Shown here: positions 1-8,540 of the stretch, piece after piece
How positions within the stretch are numbered: the first letter of the stretch is position 1
Layout: each line of letters begins with the position of its first letter
Made by a program: the position numbers and the translations under genes
Assembly: GCF_020010905.1 (NCBI RefSeq)
Contig: NZ_JAGJBY010000002.1
Span: 3,596,001 to 3,660,000 of the forward strand
Direction of reading: 5' to 3'
DNA length: 64,000 bases
Source: Streptomyces acidiscabies
GTDB taxonomy: Bacteria; Actinomycetota; Actinomycetes; Streptomycetales; Streptomycetaceae
Notes under the pieces: generated by a model
Databases searched by the model: none
The model's input: only the letters and a program-made list of their open reading frames with translations
What the model was told of the DNA's origin: nothing

Positions 1-123
1 ACCGCGCAGATCATGGCCAAGTTGCGGCGGACCGGCGGGGGCTGGCAGGTCGAGGCGATCGGGGAACCGGCCACGGGGCGGACGTTCCAGGATCTGCTGC
101 CGGCGGTCTCCGCGCACCTGTGA
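1..123 (+). CDS. TerD-family stress protein, C-terminal end only
   Basis: The window opens inside a gene read in frame 1 that ends with TGA at 121-123, leaving 40 residues. The tail contains 'WQVEAIGEPATGRTFQDLL', which resembles the C-terminus of Streptomyces TerD-like (tellurite/stress, Ca-binding beta-sandwich) proteins. Only the last strands are present, so the assignment rests on recall of this tail. A perfect hairpin follows directly, consistent with a real gene end. Confidence 0.5.
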   Translation, partial: TAQIMAKLRRTGGGWQVEAIGEPATGRTFQDLLPAVSAHL

Positions 124-131
124 GACGTACG

Positions 132-171
132 GGACCCCGCGAGCCCGCCGGAAACCGGGCTCGCGGGGTCC
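132..171. terminator. Bidirectional hairpin terminator
   Basis: A perfect 16-bp stem (GGACCCCGCGAGCCCG at 132-147 paired with 156-171) has an 8-nt loop. It lies between two convergent genes, the TerD-like tail and the GlsB-type gene, so it can serve both. Confidence 0.8.
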
Positions 172-188
172 GTGGGATCTGTCCGGGG

Positions 189-455
189 TCAGTCTCGGGA
201 GTTGCCGAACAGCAGGCGGTAGCCGACGAGCAGGACCAGCGAACCGGCTATCGCCGCGCCCCACGTGTAGAGGTCGAAGAAGTCCTTCACGACCGGGCGG
301 TCCAGGAACTTCGAGGACAGCCAGCCGCCGATGAAGGCACCCGTGATCCCGATCAGGGTGGTGCCGATCAGGCCGCCCGGGTCACGGCCGGGCAGCAGGA
401 TCTTGGCGATCGCTCCGGCGAACAGGCCCAGGATGACCCAGCTGATGATGCCCAC
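189..455 (-). CDS. GlsB/YeaQ/YmgE-family small membrane protein
   Basis: This 88-residue protein has the family's Gly-rich helices: 'GLFAGAIAKILLPGRDPGG' near the N-terminus, then 'GITGAFIGGWL', then a C-terminal segment 'GAAIAGSLVLLVGYRLLF'. The family (transglycosylase-associated protein) is linked to general stress and its biochemistry is unclear. Start: GTG at 455 is preceded by GGAGG with a 5-nt gap. A longer upstream reading frame adds an Arg/Pro-rich stretch without a ribosome site and was not used. About three membrane segments are expected. Confidence 0.85.
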   Translation of the reverse strand: MGIISWVILGLFAGAIAKILLPGRDPGGLIGTTLIGITGAFIGGWLSSKFLDRPVVKDFFDLYTWGAAIAGSLVLLVGYRLLFGNSRD

Positions 456-596
456 GTTGACCTCCGTAGGGGGCGGCGGGCGTTCACGCCGCCGACGTTC
501 AAGGTTTGCGTACTTGCGCAATCCTATGAATAACGCGGGTGGCCTGACCAGGGTTTTCCGCCCCCGGTGCCGCCCCGTCGAGGTTCTGTCACAAGA

Positions 597-1277
597 TCAG
601 GACATAAGGGAGCGCCGGAACTCCCCCGGCGTCACCCGCCCGTCGATCTTCTGCGACCCGCTTCACCGGCACCCCGGTCGCCGCGAGGCACGCCCGCGTC
701 AGCGTCTTGACGGTGTATCCGAGGCGCCGCGCGTAGTCCTCGGCCCGCCGCGTCACCGCGTACGACACCTCCAGCTCGGCCCGCAGCCGCACGTACACCT
801 CGCTCCCGGCGGCCCCCTCACCGCCGGTCCCCGGCAGCCGGTCCACCTGCAACAGCAGCGCGGCGAGCAGGAGTTGGAGGATCTCCGGCGACACCCGGCC
901 CGGCCGCGTGAACTCGGCCCGCGGCTGGGCCGGCAGCGTCGAGACGGCCGCGTACTCCCGCCCCGTACCGAGCTGACGGCAGACCGGCCCGCGCCACTCC
1001 CGCACCAGCCGCTCCACCCCCGCGACGGCGGGCGGGAACTCCGCCGTGAACATCAGGTGGACGCCGTCGAGCGCGCCGCCCGCCCCGAAGCGCCGCACCT
1101 GCCCCGGCCGGATCCACAGCAGCGTCCCCGGCCGGCAGGCGTACGTCACGAAGTCCACCGCGTGCTCCCCGCCGTGACCAGCGTGACCGTGTGGAAGCCG
1201 ACCCGGTGCACCCGCTCGGCCGTCCGCTCCCGCACCGCGCCCAGCCCGGCGATCTCGAAGCCGGGGATCGCTTCCAC
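597..1277 (-). pseudogene. AraC-family regulator, frameshifted and deleted within its HTH domain
   Basis: From GTG at 1277 the reading begins 'VEAIPGFEIAGLGAVRERT' and runs through 'VGFHTVTLVTAG', the start of an AraC cupin-type sensor domain. It hits a stop about 43 codons in. The domain resumes in another frame at about 1178 as 'GEHAVDFVTY' and 'PGTLLWIRPGQVRRF', so a net one-base change lies in or near the C run at 1177-1180 of the + strand. The C-terminal DNA-binding part reads 'YARRLGYTVKTLTRACLAATG'. Around 651-663 most of the second HTH is missing, and a third frame supplies a typical AraC end, 'GRVTPGEFRRSLMS', stopping at 597. The gene is therefore broken twice and unlikely to make a DNA-binding regulator. 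A sequencing error could explain the first lesion but not the second. Confidence 0.75.
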
Positions 1278-1463
1278 TGTCCTGCCCTGTTCCTGTCCGA
1301 TTCCGACCACGGTAGGTCACGGTCGTCACCGAGATTATGGCGCCGGTCCGGAATCCGGATGTCATACCTGAGGAGGAGCCGCACCGCCCCGCCTGGTGCC
1401 GTCGCACCAGCCCCAACTGCCAGTAGGGGCACGATGCCCGGACCGGGTGCCGAGGGCGAACCT

Positions 1464-1485
1464 GTCAAGGTCCCTGCACCTTGAC
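1464..1485 (+). promoter_or_regulatory. Perfect inverted repeat just upstream of the MMPL gene
   Basis: GTCAAGGT at 1464-1471 is repeated inverted (ACCTTGAC) at 1478-1485 with a 6-nt centre. It ends a few bases before the ribosome site GGAGAG (about 1488-1493) and 18 nt before the GTG start. It could be a repressor or MerR-type operator, or an mRNA hairpin affecting translation. Confidence 0.5.
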
Positions 1486-1502
1486 CTGGAGAGACCCTTT
1501 CC

Positions 1503-3698
1503 GTGGCTACCTTTCTCTACCGCATGGGCCGCACGGCCTTCCGACGACGCTGGCTGGTGGTGCTGCTCTGGGTCGCCCTGCTCGGCGGCCTCGGCGCGGG
1601 AGCCGTGAGCGCGCCCGCCGCCGAGGACAACGGCACCTCGTTCATGCCCGGCATCGAGGCGCAGAAGGCGTTCGACCTGATCGGCCAGCGCTTCCCGGGC
1701 CGCGACTCCAACGGCGCGAACGCCCGCATCGTGTTCGTCGCGCCGAAGGGCGAGAAGGTCACCGAGGGCGGCAACAAGGCCGCCATCGACCAGCTCGTAG
1801 GGGAGGCCGCAGACGTCTCCAAGGTCGAGCAGGCCGTCAGCCCCTTCGCCGCCGGAGCCGTCAGCAAGGACGCGACGACCGCGTACGCGCAGGTCACCTA
1901 CAAGGTGAAGTCCGCCGACCTCACCGACGCCGACAAATCGGCCCTGGAGAAGGTCATCGACCGGGCCAGGGACTCCGGCCTGACCGTCGAGGTCGGCGGC
2001 AACGCGCTCGGCTCCCAGCCCGCCGCCGGGGGCTCCTCGGAGCTGATCGGCGTCGCGCTCGCCGCCGTCGTCCTGCTCATCACGTTCGGCTCCCTCGCGG
2101 CGGCCGGGCTGCCGCTGCTCACCGCGATGGTCGGGGTCGGCGTCAGCATGGCCGCGATCATGGCGTTCGGCAGCCTCTTCGGGCTCACCGCGACCACCGG
2201 CACCCTCGCCACGATGCTCGGTCTCGCCGTCGGCATCGACTACGCGCTGTTCGTCGTCTCCCGCTACCGCGAGGAGCGCGCGGCGGGCCGTGAACCCGCC
2301 GAGGCCACCGGGATCGCCGTCGGTACGGCGGGCAGCGCCGTCGTGTTCGCCGGGCTGACCGTCGTCATCGCGCTCGCCGGGCTCTCGGTCGTCGGCGTGC
2401 CGATGCTCACCAAGATGGGGCTGTGCGCGGCGGGCGCGGTCGTCGTGGGCGTGCTGGTCGCCCTCACGCTCGTACCGGCCCTGCTCGGCATGTGGCCGAA
2501 CGCGGCGCTGTCCCGGAAGGTCCGCCGCAACAAGGCGCGTCAGAACACCCCCGAGAACGGCGGCTCGCGGTGGGCGCGGTTCGTGCTGCGCCGTCCGGTG
2601 CCCGTGCTGCTCGCCTGCGTCGCCGGGCTCGGGGTCGTCGCGATTCCCGCCGCGCACCTCGAACTCGGTATGCCGGGTGACGAGGCGAAGCCGACCTCGA
2701 CGACCGAGCGGCGCGCGTACGACGACCTCGCGCAGGGGTTCGGGCCCGGGTTCAACGGTCCGCTGACCGTCGTCGTCGACGCGAAGGGCGCGAGCGACGC
2801 GAAGGAGGCCGCCGACCGGATCGCCGCGAAGATCAAGGACACGAAGGGCGTCGTCTCCGTCTCCGCACCGCGCTTCAACCAGGCCGGTGACACGGCCCTG
2901 TTCTCCGCCGTGCCGTCCACCGGACCCAACGACGAATCCACCAAGGACCTCGTCCAGCACATCCGGGGCGAGCGCGCGGCGGTGGAGAAGGAGACCGGGG
3001 CGACCTTCGAGGTCACCGGCACCACGGCCATGAACATCGACGTCGCGCAGGCCCTCCAGGACGCGCTGGTGCCCTACCTCACGGTCATCGTCGGGCTCGC
3101 GCTGGTCCTGCTGCTGCTCGTGTTCCGCTCGGTGCTCGTGCCGGTCAAGGCCGCGTTCGGGTTCCTGCTGTCCGTGCTCGCCTCGCTCGGCGCGGTCGTC
3201 GCCGTCTTCCAGTGGGGCTGGGGCGCCTCCCTCATCGGCGTCGAGCAGACCGGGCCCATCATGAGCCTGATGCCGATCTTCCTCGTCGGCATCGTCTTCG
3301 GCCTCGCGATGGACTACGAGGTGTTCCTCGTCGCCCGGATGCGCGAGGCGTACACCCACGGCGAGTCCGCGCCGAACGCCGTCGTCAGCGGCTTCCGGCA
3401 CAGCGCGCGCGTCGTGGTCGCCGCCGCCGTCATCATGATCGCCGTCTTCTCCGGCTTCATCGGGGCGGGCGAATCGATGATCAAGACGATCGGCTTCGGC
3501 CTCGCGATCGCCGTCCTCTTCGACGCGTTCGTGGTCCGCATGGCGCTGGTCCCGGCGGTGCTGGCCCTGGTGGGGGACAAGGCGTGGTGGCTGCCCGGAT
3601 GGCTCGCGCGCGTCCTGCCCCGGGTGGACGTCGAGGGGACAGGGCTGCGGGCGGGGGAGGCGGAGGAGGTGCGGGAGAACGAGGCGGTACGGGTCTGA
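1503..3698 (+). CDS. MMPL-family (RND superfamily) exporter
   Basis: This 731-residue membrane protein has the two-fold MMPL layout: a TM helix, an extracytoplasmic domain (about residues 45-180) and a TM bundle, then a second domain (about 390-510) and a second bundle. Each bundle carries the Asp-Tyr pair of the proton relay: D246-Y247 in 'AVGIDYALFVVSRYREE' and D604-Y605 in 'GLAMDYEVFLVARMRE'. The family exports lipids, polyketides or drugs by proton antiport. The substrate cannot be read from sequence. GTG start with GGAGAG upstream. A histidine kinase/response regulator pair follows after 143 bp on the same strand and may control it. Confidence 0.9.
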   Translation: MATFLYRMGRTAFRRRWLVVLLWVALLGGLGAGAVSAPAAEDNGTSFMPGIEAQKAFDLIGQRFPGRDSNGANARIVFVAPKGEKVTEGGNKAAIDQLVGEAADVSKVEQAVSPFAAGAVSKDATTAYAQVTYKVKSADLTDADKSALEKVIDRARDSGLTVEVGGNALGSQPAAGGSSELIGVALAAVVLLITFGSLAAAGLPLLTAMVGVGVSMAAIMAFGSLFGLTATTGTLATMLGLAVGIDYALFVVSRYREERAAGREPAEATGIAVGTAGSAVVFAGLTVVIALAGLSVVGVPMLTKMGLCAAGAVVVGVLVALTLVPALLGMWPNAALSRKVRRNKARQNTPENGGSRWARFVLRRPVPVLLACVAGLGVVAIPAAHLELGMPGDEAKPTSTTERRAYDDLAQGFGPGFNGPLTVVVDAKGASDAKEAADRIAAKIKDTKGVVSVSAPRFNQAGDTALFSAVPSTGPNDESTKDLVQHIRGERAAVEKETGATFEVTGTTAMNIDVAQALQDALVPYLTVIVGLALVLLLLVFRSVLVPVKAAFGFLLSVLASLGAVVAVFQWGWGASLIGVEQTGPIMSLMPIFLVGIVFGLAMDYEVFLVARMREAYTHGESAPNAVVSGFRHSARVVVAAAVIMIAVFSGFIGAGESMIKTIGFGLAIAVLFDAFVVRMALVPAVLALVGDKAWWLPGWLARVLPRVDVEGTGLRAGEAEEVRENEAVRV

Positions 3699-3841
3699 GG
3701 CGCCGATTCCTGGAATCCGTACGGTGCTGAGGTTCGCGATTCCCGATGCGCCGAGCCTCGGCGGCCGTACGGGCCGGCTCTCGTACCGTCTCCGTCTGAC
3801 AGCATGATCCCCGGCCGACCGTCCCACCCCGGAGCCCTCTC

Positions 3842-5014
3842 GTGAACACCCCCCGGCGCCCGCACGCGCCCACCGCCGACGTCTGGCTGATGGCGCTGGC
3901 CATCGCCTCCGGCGTCACCGGTGCCGTGCTGAGCGCCGGGTGGCGGTTCGGGGAGGGGTACCTGTTGCCCGCCGCGATCCTGGCGACCGTCGGCGGGGTG
4001 ACCCTCCCGTGGCGCCACCAGCGGCCCCTCGCGGTCGTCACGCTCACCACGCTGTGCGCGATGGGCCAGGGCCTGCTGGGGATGCTGGTCACGCCGTTCC
4101 TCGCGGCCCCGCTGACCGTCGCGCTCTACTCCGTGGGCACCCGCGAGGACGCCAGGACCCGGCGGATCGCCGCCCAGATCTCCGGGCTCGGCATGACGGC
4201 CGCCGGGATCGCGCTGACCCTGCGCAACCACGAGTTCTTCCTCACCGTCGTCAACCCCGTCGCCTGGGCGCTGCTGCCGGTCGCGTTCGGCAGCTACGTA
4301 CAGGTCCGCCGCGCGCTGGCCGCCTCCCGCGCCGAACAGGCCGTACGCGCGCGCGAGGAGGAGGCCCACCGGCGGGTCATAGAGGAGCGGATGCGCATCG
4401 CCCGCGAACTCCACGACGTCGTCGCGCACCACCTCGCCCTCGCGAACGCGCAGGCCAGCACCGCCGCGCACCTCAAGCGCAGCAACCCCGAGCAGGCGTT
4501 CGCGATCCTCGACCAGCTGTCCGGTACGACGGCCTCCGCGCTGCGCGAGCTGAAGGCGACCGTCAGCGTCCTGCGCCAGACCTCCGACGACGAGAACCTC
4601 GCACCGGCACCGGGCCTCGCCCGCCTGCCCGAGCTGACGGCGTCCTGCGCGGCGGCGGGCGTCACGGTGAGTGTCGTCGTCGACGGCATCGCGCGGGACC
4701 TGTCGCCCGCCGTCGACCTCACCGCGTACCGCATCGCGCAGGAGGCCCTCACCAACGTCACCAAGCACGCGGCCGTCCCCGAGGCGGAGGTGCGACTCGC
4801 GTACACCGACCGGTACTTGACCCTGACCGTGCGCAACGCCCCCGGCGCCGTACGGCCGCGCGGCGGGCACGGCTACGGCCTCATCGGCATGCGCGAACGC
4901 GCCCTCTCCGTCGGCGGCACCTTCCACGCCGGACGGCGGCCCGACGGCGGGTTCGAAGCCGCCTGCACCCTCCCGCTGCACCACCGCGACCCCGACGAAG
5001 GCGACGGCCCATGA
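3842..5014 (+). CDS. Sensor histidine kinase, NarL/DesK type
   Basis: The protein has 390 residues. The N-terminal part (about 15-150) consists of several hydrophobic helices without a periplasmic domain. A coiled linker follows, then the HisKA_3 dimerisation box 'ERMRIARELHDVVAHHLA' with phospho-acceptor H191. The ATPase domain shows the N-box 'AQEALTNVTKHA' (about 300-312) and the G-box 'GHGYGLIGMRERA' (about 343-355). GTG start. Its stop overlaps the start of the response regulator gene as ATGA, so the two are co-translated partners. A membrane-embedded sensor next to an MMPL exporter suggests, but does not prove, that it senses envelope stress or the exported compound. Confidence 0.92.
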   Translation: MNTPRRPHAPTADVWLMALAIASGVTGAVLSAGWRFGEGYLLPAAILATVGGVTLPWRHQRPLAVVTLTTLCAMGQGLLGMLVTPFLAAPLTVALYSVGTREDARTRRIAAQISGLGMTAAGIALTLRNHEFFLTVVNPVAWALLPVAFGSYVQVRRALAASRAEQAVRAREEEAHRRVIEERMRIARELHDVVAHHLALANAQASTAAHLKRSNPEQAFAILDQLSGTTASALRELKATVSVLRQTSDDENLAPAPGLARLPELTASCAAAGVTVSVVVDGIARDLSPAVDLTAYRIAQEALTNVTKHAAVPEAEVRLAYTDRYLTLTVRNAPGAVRPRGGHGYGLIGMRERALSVGGTFHAGRRPDGGFEAACTLPLHHRDPDEGDGP

Positions 5015-5691
5015 CCACGCGCGTCCTGCTCGCCGACGACCAGGCGCTCCTGCGCGCCACCTTCCGCATCCTCATCGACTCCGACCCCGGCATGACCGTC
5101 GTCGCCGAGGCGGCGGACGGCCGCGAAGCCGTCGACCTCACCCGCGAACACGCCCCCGACGTCGTCGTCATGGACATCCGCATGCCGGGCACGGACGGCC
5201 TCGCGGCCACGGCGGAGATCTGCGCGGACGAGTCCCTCGCCGCCACCCACGTCCTCATCCTCACGACCTTCGAGGACGACGAGAACGTGGCCCGGGCCCT
5301 GCGCGCGGGCGCGGGGGGCTTCCTGGGCAAGGACGTCGGCGCGGACGTCCTCCTCGCCGGCATCCGTACGGTCGCGGCGGGCGAGTCCCTCCTGTCGCCC
5401 GCCGCGACCCGCACCCTGATCACCCGCTTCCTCACGACCCCGGACCCGGCCGAGGCCCTGGCCCCGCCGGCTCTCCTCACCACGCTGACCGACCGCGAAC
5501 GCGAGGTCATGTCGCTGGCGGCCCTCGGGAAGTCCAACGCGGAGATCGCCGAGCAGCTGGTGCTGAGCCACCTGACCGTCCGGAGCCACATCCAGCGGGC
5601 GATGACGAAGCTGCACGCCCGTGACCGGGCCCAACTGGTCGTCATCGCCTACCAGTCGGGGCTGGTGGAGGCGAAGCCGCCGGGGAGGTGA
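5011..5691 (+). CDS. NarL/LuxR-type response regulator
   Basis: The protein has 226 residues. The receiver domain begins 'VLLADDQALLRATF' with the acidic pair D9-D10 and phospho-acceptor D55 in 'VVVMDIRMPGTDG', with the conserved Lys in 'FLGKDV' at about 105. The C-terminal LuxR HTH is clear: 'LTDREREVMSLAALGKSN' followed by 'AEIAEQLVLSHLTVRSHI'. It overlaps the kinase stop by 4 bases. It is expected to bind DNA as a phosphorylated dimer, and the MMPL gene is a natural target candidate. Confidence 0.95.
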   Translation: MTTRVLLADDQALLRATFRILIDSDPGMTVVAEAADGREAVDLTREHAPDVVVMDIRMPGTDGLAATAEICADESLAATHVLILTTFEDDENVARALRAGAGGFLGKDVGADVLLAGIRTVAAGESLLSPAATRTLITRFLTTPDPAEALAPPALLTTLTDREREVMSLAALGKSNAEIAEQLVLSHLTVRSHIQRAMTKLHARDRAQLVVIAYQSGLVEAKPPGR

Positions 5692-5878
5692 CCGGGTCCG
5701 TCCGCCTGTTCCCCCGTTCATCCGCACAGGTGATCCCACCCGTGGCGGCGCCACCCGGCGCAAGGGTCTCGCGTTGGGGTCCGTGACGACAGTGCAGTGA
5801 CGGTTCTGCAACCGGGCCGCCGATCGGCTCCCGACCCCGGTTCGCTGCCGTCCCGCTCGCGAACACGCAGGTCACGGT

Positions 5879-7810
5879 ATGGAGAGTTACAACGTGTGGA
5901 CATGTGCCGACACCCTCGGGACCCTGCCCGCGCCCCGGCGCGGACGAACGGTCGACGGAAGGCTGCTCGGCCGCGCATCCGAACTGGCGGACCTGCGCGC
6001 GGCACTCGCGGCGCGCCGCCTGGTGACGGTGACGGGTGCGGCGGGTGTGGGGAAGAGCAGGCTGGCCCGGGCGGCGGCGGGGTCGGGTGCCGTGGTGTGG
6101 GTGGGGGAGAGCGGGGAGGGGAGGCTGGCGGAACGGGTGGTGCGGGCGGTGCGCACGCCGGAGCACTCACCGGCTCACGCGACCGCCCGCCCCGACCCCG
6201 TGGCCGCTCTCCGCGCCCTCCCCGCCCCTCACCCCCTCCTGGTCCTCGACGGCGTGGACCCCGTCCACACCGAGTGCGTCGGCCTCGTACAGCGCCTCCT
6301 GATGGACGTACCGACCCTCAGGGTCCTCGTCACCGCGCGCAGAGCCCTCGGCCTGGGCGAGGAACACGTCCTGAAACTCGGCACGTTGGGCCTGCGCGGC
6401 CCGGCCGTGGAGCTGTTCCTCGACCGTGCCCGCACCGCGACCGGACACGAACTGCGCAGCGACGACCTGGCGGCGGCGCAGCGGATCTGCCGGCTCCTCG
6501 AAGGCGTCCCCCTGGCCATCGAACTCGCGGCCAGCCAGCTCACCCGCCACTCGGTCACCGACCTCGCCGCACGCCTGGAACGCGACCAGTGCTGGCTCAC
6601 CGGCCCCCACCCGGGCCCCCGCCGACGCCGTTCCCTGCGGGACGCGGTCGGCGCCGGATACCGCCTGTGCGAACGGGAGTCGAGGGTGGTCTGGGCTCGC
6701 GCGAGCGTCTTCACGGGCTCGTTCACGGAGGCCACGGCGGTCTTCGTGTGCTCCGGCGCGGGCGTGGAACCGCACCAAGTGCCGGGCATGCTCGCCCAGT
6801 TGGCGGCATCGGGCGTACTGGAGACCCTCGGCGAGCCCGGCGGCGTACGCCTCTCCCGCTACCGGATGACCCGCGCGGCCCGGGACTTCGGCGCGGAACG
6901 CCTGCGCGAGGCCGGTGAGTCGACGGTCGCGTACGAACGGCACGCCCTGCACTACCGCCGCGTCGCGGCCGTCGCGGAGAACCTCTGGACCAACGGCCAG
7001 CAGCGCCAGGCGGTCCGGCTCGTCCGCGAGGAGTACGACGACCTCACCGCCCTCGTCCGGCACGCGCACGCCCGCCCCGGGCACGTCGAGGCCGCGCTGG
7101 AGACCGTCGTCGACCTCTGGTTCTGGTGGGCCGTCCACGGCCACGCGGCGCAGGGCCGCGCCCACCTGCGCCGGCTGCTGCCGCTGGCCGAACCCGGCAG
7201 CCCGCTCCTCCCGCGCGCCCTGTGGCTCACGGCGTGGCTCGGCACCGCCGACCCCGAGACGGCCCGCGAACTCCTCGGCCGCGCCTGGACCGGCGCGGTG
7301 CTCGCGGGCGACGACGCGACGGTCGGCCGGATCGCCCACGTCGAAGGCGTACTGGCCTGGCGGGACGGCTCCCTCGGCGTCGCCGAGTCCTGCTTCGCGC
7401 AGGCCGCCGACCTGATCCCGCCGGGCGCACCCGGCGGCCCCGCAGCGCCGGTCAGCCTCGCGGCCCTGGCGATCGTCCAGTCGTACCGCTCGCCCCGCGC
7501 GGCCCGCCGCACCGCCCACCGCGCCCTGTGCACCCCCGGCGCCGACTCCTGGTCCACCCTCCTCTCCCGCTACGCCCTGGCGGTCACCGACCACCCCACC
7601 CACCCCGCACGGGCCTGGCACCGCGCCCGCCGGGCCCTGTCCACGATCGACACCCACATCGACGCGCCCCAGGGCACGGCGGCCCTCCTGCGCCTGATCG
7701 CGGACGTGGAGTGCGGACGAGTGGGCGACGGGGGGATCAGGGCCTTCGTGCCGGCGGGGGCGGAGGGGGTGCGGGAGGCGCCGGTGAACACGTCCTCGCC
7801 TGCGAACTGA
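5879..7810 (+). CDS. NB-ARC/AfsR-like ATPase without an obvious DNA-binding domain
   Basis: The protein has 643 residues. It opens with 'LLGRASELADLRAAL', the usual lead-in to the ATPase of AfsR/SARP and LuxR-like regulators, then the P-loop 'GAAGVGKS' at 53-60 and a Walker B-like 'PLLVLDGVD'. The hallmark 'LEGVPLAIELAASQL' follows (about 205-219). The C-terminal half is helical and repeat-like (TPR-type). Homologues normally carry an N-terminal SARP/trHTH or a C-terminal LuxR HTH, and I see neither. It may act as a protein-protein signalling ATPase or be a trimmed regulator. The ribosome site before ATG 5879 is weak. The C-terminal 25 residues are low-complexity. Confidence 0.75.
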   Translation: MESYNVWTCADTLGTLPAPRRGRTVDGRLLGRASELADLRAALAARRLVTVTGAAGVGKSRLARAAAGSGAVVWVGESGEGRLAERVVRAVRTPEHSPAHATARPDPVAALRALPAPHPLLVLDGVDPVHTECVGLVQRLLMDVPTLRVLVTARRALGLGEEHVLKLGTLGLRGPAVELFLDRARTATGHELRSDDLAAAQRICRLLEGVPLAIELAASQLTRHSVTDLAARLERDQCWLTGPHPGPRRRRSLRDAVGAGYRLCERESRVVWARASVFTGSFTEATAVFVCSGAGVEPHQVPGMLAQLAASGVLETLGEPGGVRLSRYRMTRAARDFGAERLREAGESTVAYERHALHYRRVAAVAENLWTNGQQRQAVRLVREEYDDLTALVRHAHARPGHVEAALETVVDLWFWWAVHGHAAQGRAHLRRLLPLAEPGSPLLPRALWLTAWLGTADPETARELLGRAWTGAVLAGDDATVGRIAHVEGVLAWRDGSLGVAESCFAQAADLIPPGAPGGPAAPVSLAALAIVQSYRSPRAARRTAHRALCTPGADSWSTLLSRYALAVTDHPTHPARAWHRARRALSTIDTHIDAPQGTAALLRLIADVECGRVGDGGIRAFVPAGAEGVREAPVNTSSPAN

Positions 7811-7816
7811 CGCGGT

Positions 7817-8380
7817 TCAGGCGGGCGTCCCCGCGTCCGGTACGAACGCGGCGCCGTGTCCCGGCACGATCAGCGCGGGTTCCATCGCCAGTACCTTCGC
7901 CCGCGACTCGTGCAGCAGATCGGCGCTGGCCGCGAACGGGTCCTCCACCGGGCCCTCCGCGCTCCACCACAGGTGCGTGAAGACGACCAGCCCGTCCCGC
8001 GTCTCCACCAGCGTGCTGATGTCCTCGGCCGTGTGCCCCGGCGTCGCGGCGAGCCGGACCGACGGCGACAGGAAGAGCCCGTCGGCCGGCCGGTCGGTCC
8101 ACACGTCGTTCTGGTAGGTCGCCCAGTGGTCGTGGAACCGGGCTACCGGGAACAGCGCCGCGTTCAGCGTGTGGTCGGGGTGGTGGTGGCTGAACACGAC
8201 GTCCGTGACCTGGGCGGGGCCGAGCCCCTCCGCGGCGAGCGGATCGAGGATCAGCCCCCGGTCGGCGACCATGCCCGGGTCCACGACGAGCACGGTCTCG
8301 CCGTCGCGCACGAGGCTCACCGTGCTGGCGGTGCGCGGTCCGACGTAACCGGACGTCAGGATGCGGAAGGTGGCGCTCAT
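7817..8380 (-). CDS. Metallo-beta-lactamase-fold hydrolase
   Basis: The protein has 187 residues. The metal site 'HHHPDH' at 65-70 gives the canonical HxHxDH pattern (H65, H67, D69, H70). Further ligands are likely in 'ATPGHTAED' (His, about 115) and in 'IVPGHGAAF' near the C-terminus. The length fits a minimal MBL fold. The substrate is unknown. The gene converges on the ATPase gene with a 6-bp gap between stops, and diverges from the secreted hydrolase. Confidence 0.88.
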   Translation of the reverse strand: MSATFRILTSGYVGPRTASTVSLVRDGETVLVVDPGMVADRGLILDPLAAEGLGPAQVTDVVFSHHHPDHTLNAALFPVARFHDHWATYQNDVWTDRPADGLFLSPSVRLAATPGHTAEDISTLVETRDGLVVFTHLWWSAEGPVEDPFAASADLLHESRAKVLAMEPALIVPGHGAAFVPDAGTPA

Positions 8381-8470
8381 TTCGGAACCCTAGCCGCCGG
8401 ATGCCCCGGCGCACAGGGGTGTGCGTGGGCCGGAAGTGATCCCCCGGGGCAGTCGATGTTGTGCAAATCA

Positions 8471-8500
8471 TTGACGACGATGAGAAAACAGCCCTAGATT
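8471..8500 (+). promoter_or_regulatory. Sigma70-like promoter for the secreted hydrolase
   Basis: TTGACG at 8471-8476 and TAGATT at 8495-8500 are separated by 18 bp. They lie 40-70 bp before ATG 8541, and this AT-richer patch stands out from its GC-rich surroundings. Inferred by eye. Confidence 0.5.
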
Positions 8501-8540
8501 CCGTGCGCTCCCCCTTCCCCCTGACAGGAGCCCACGACCC

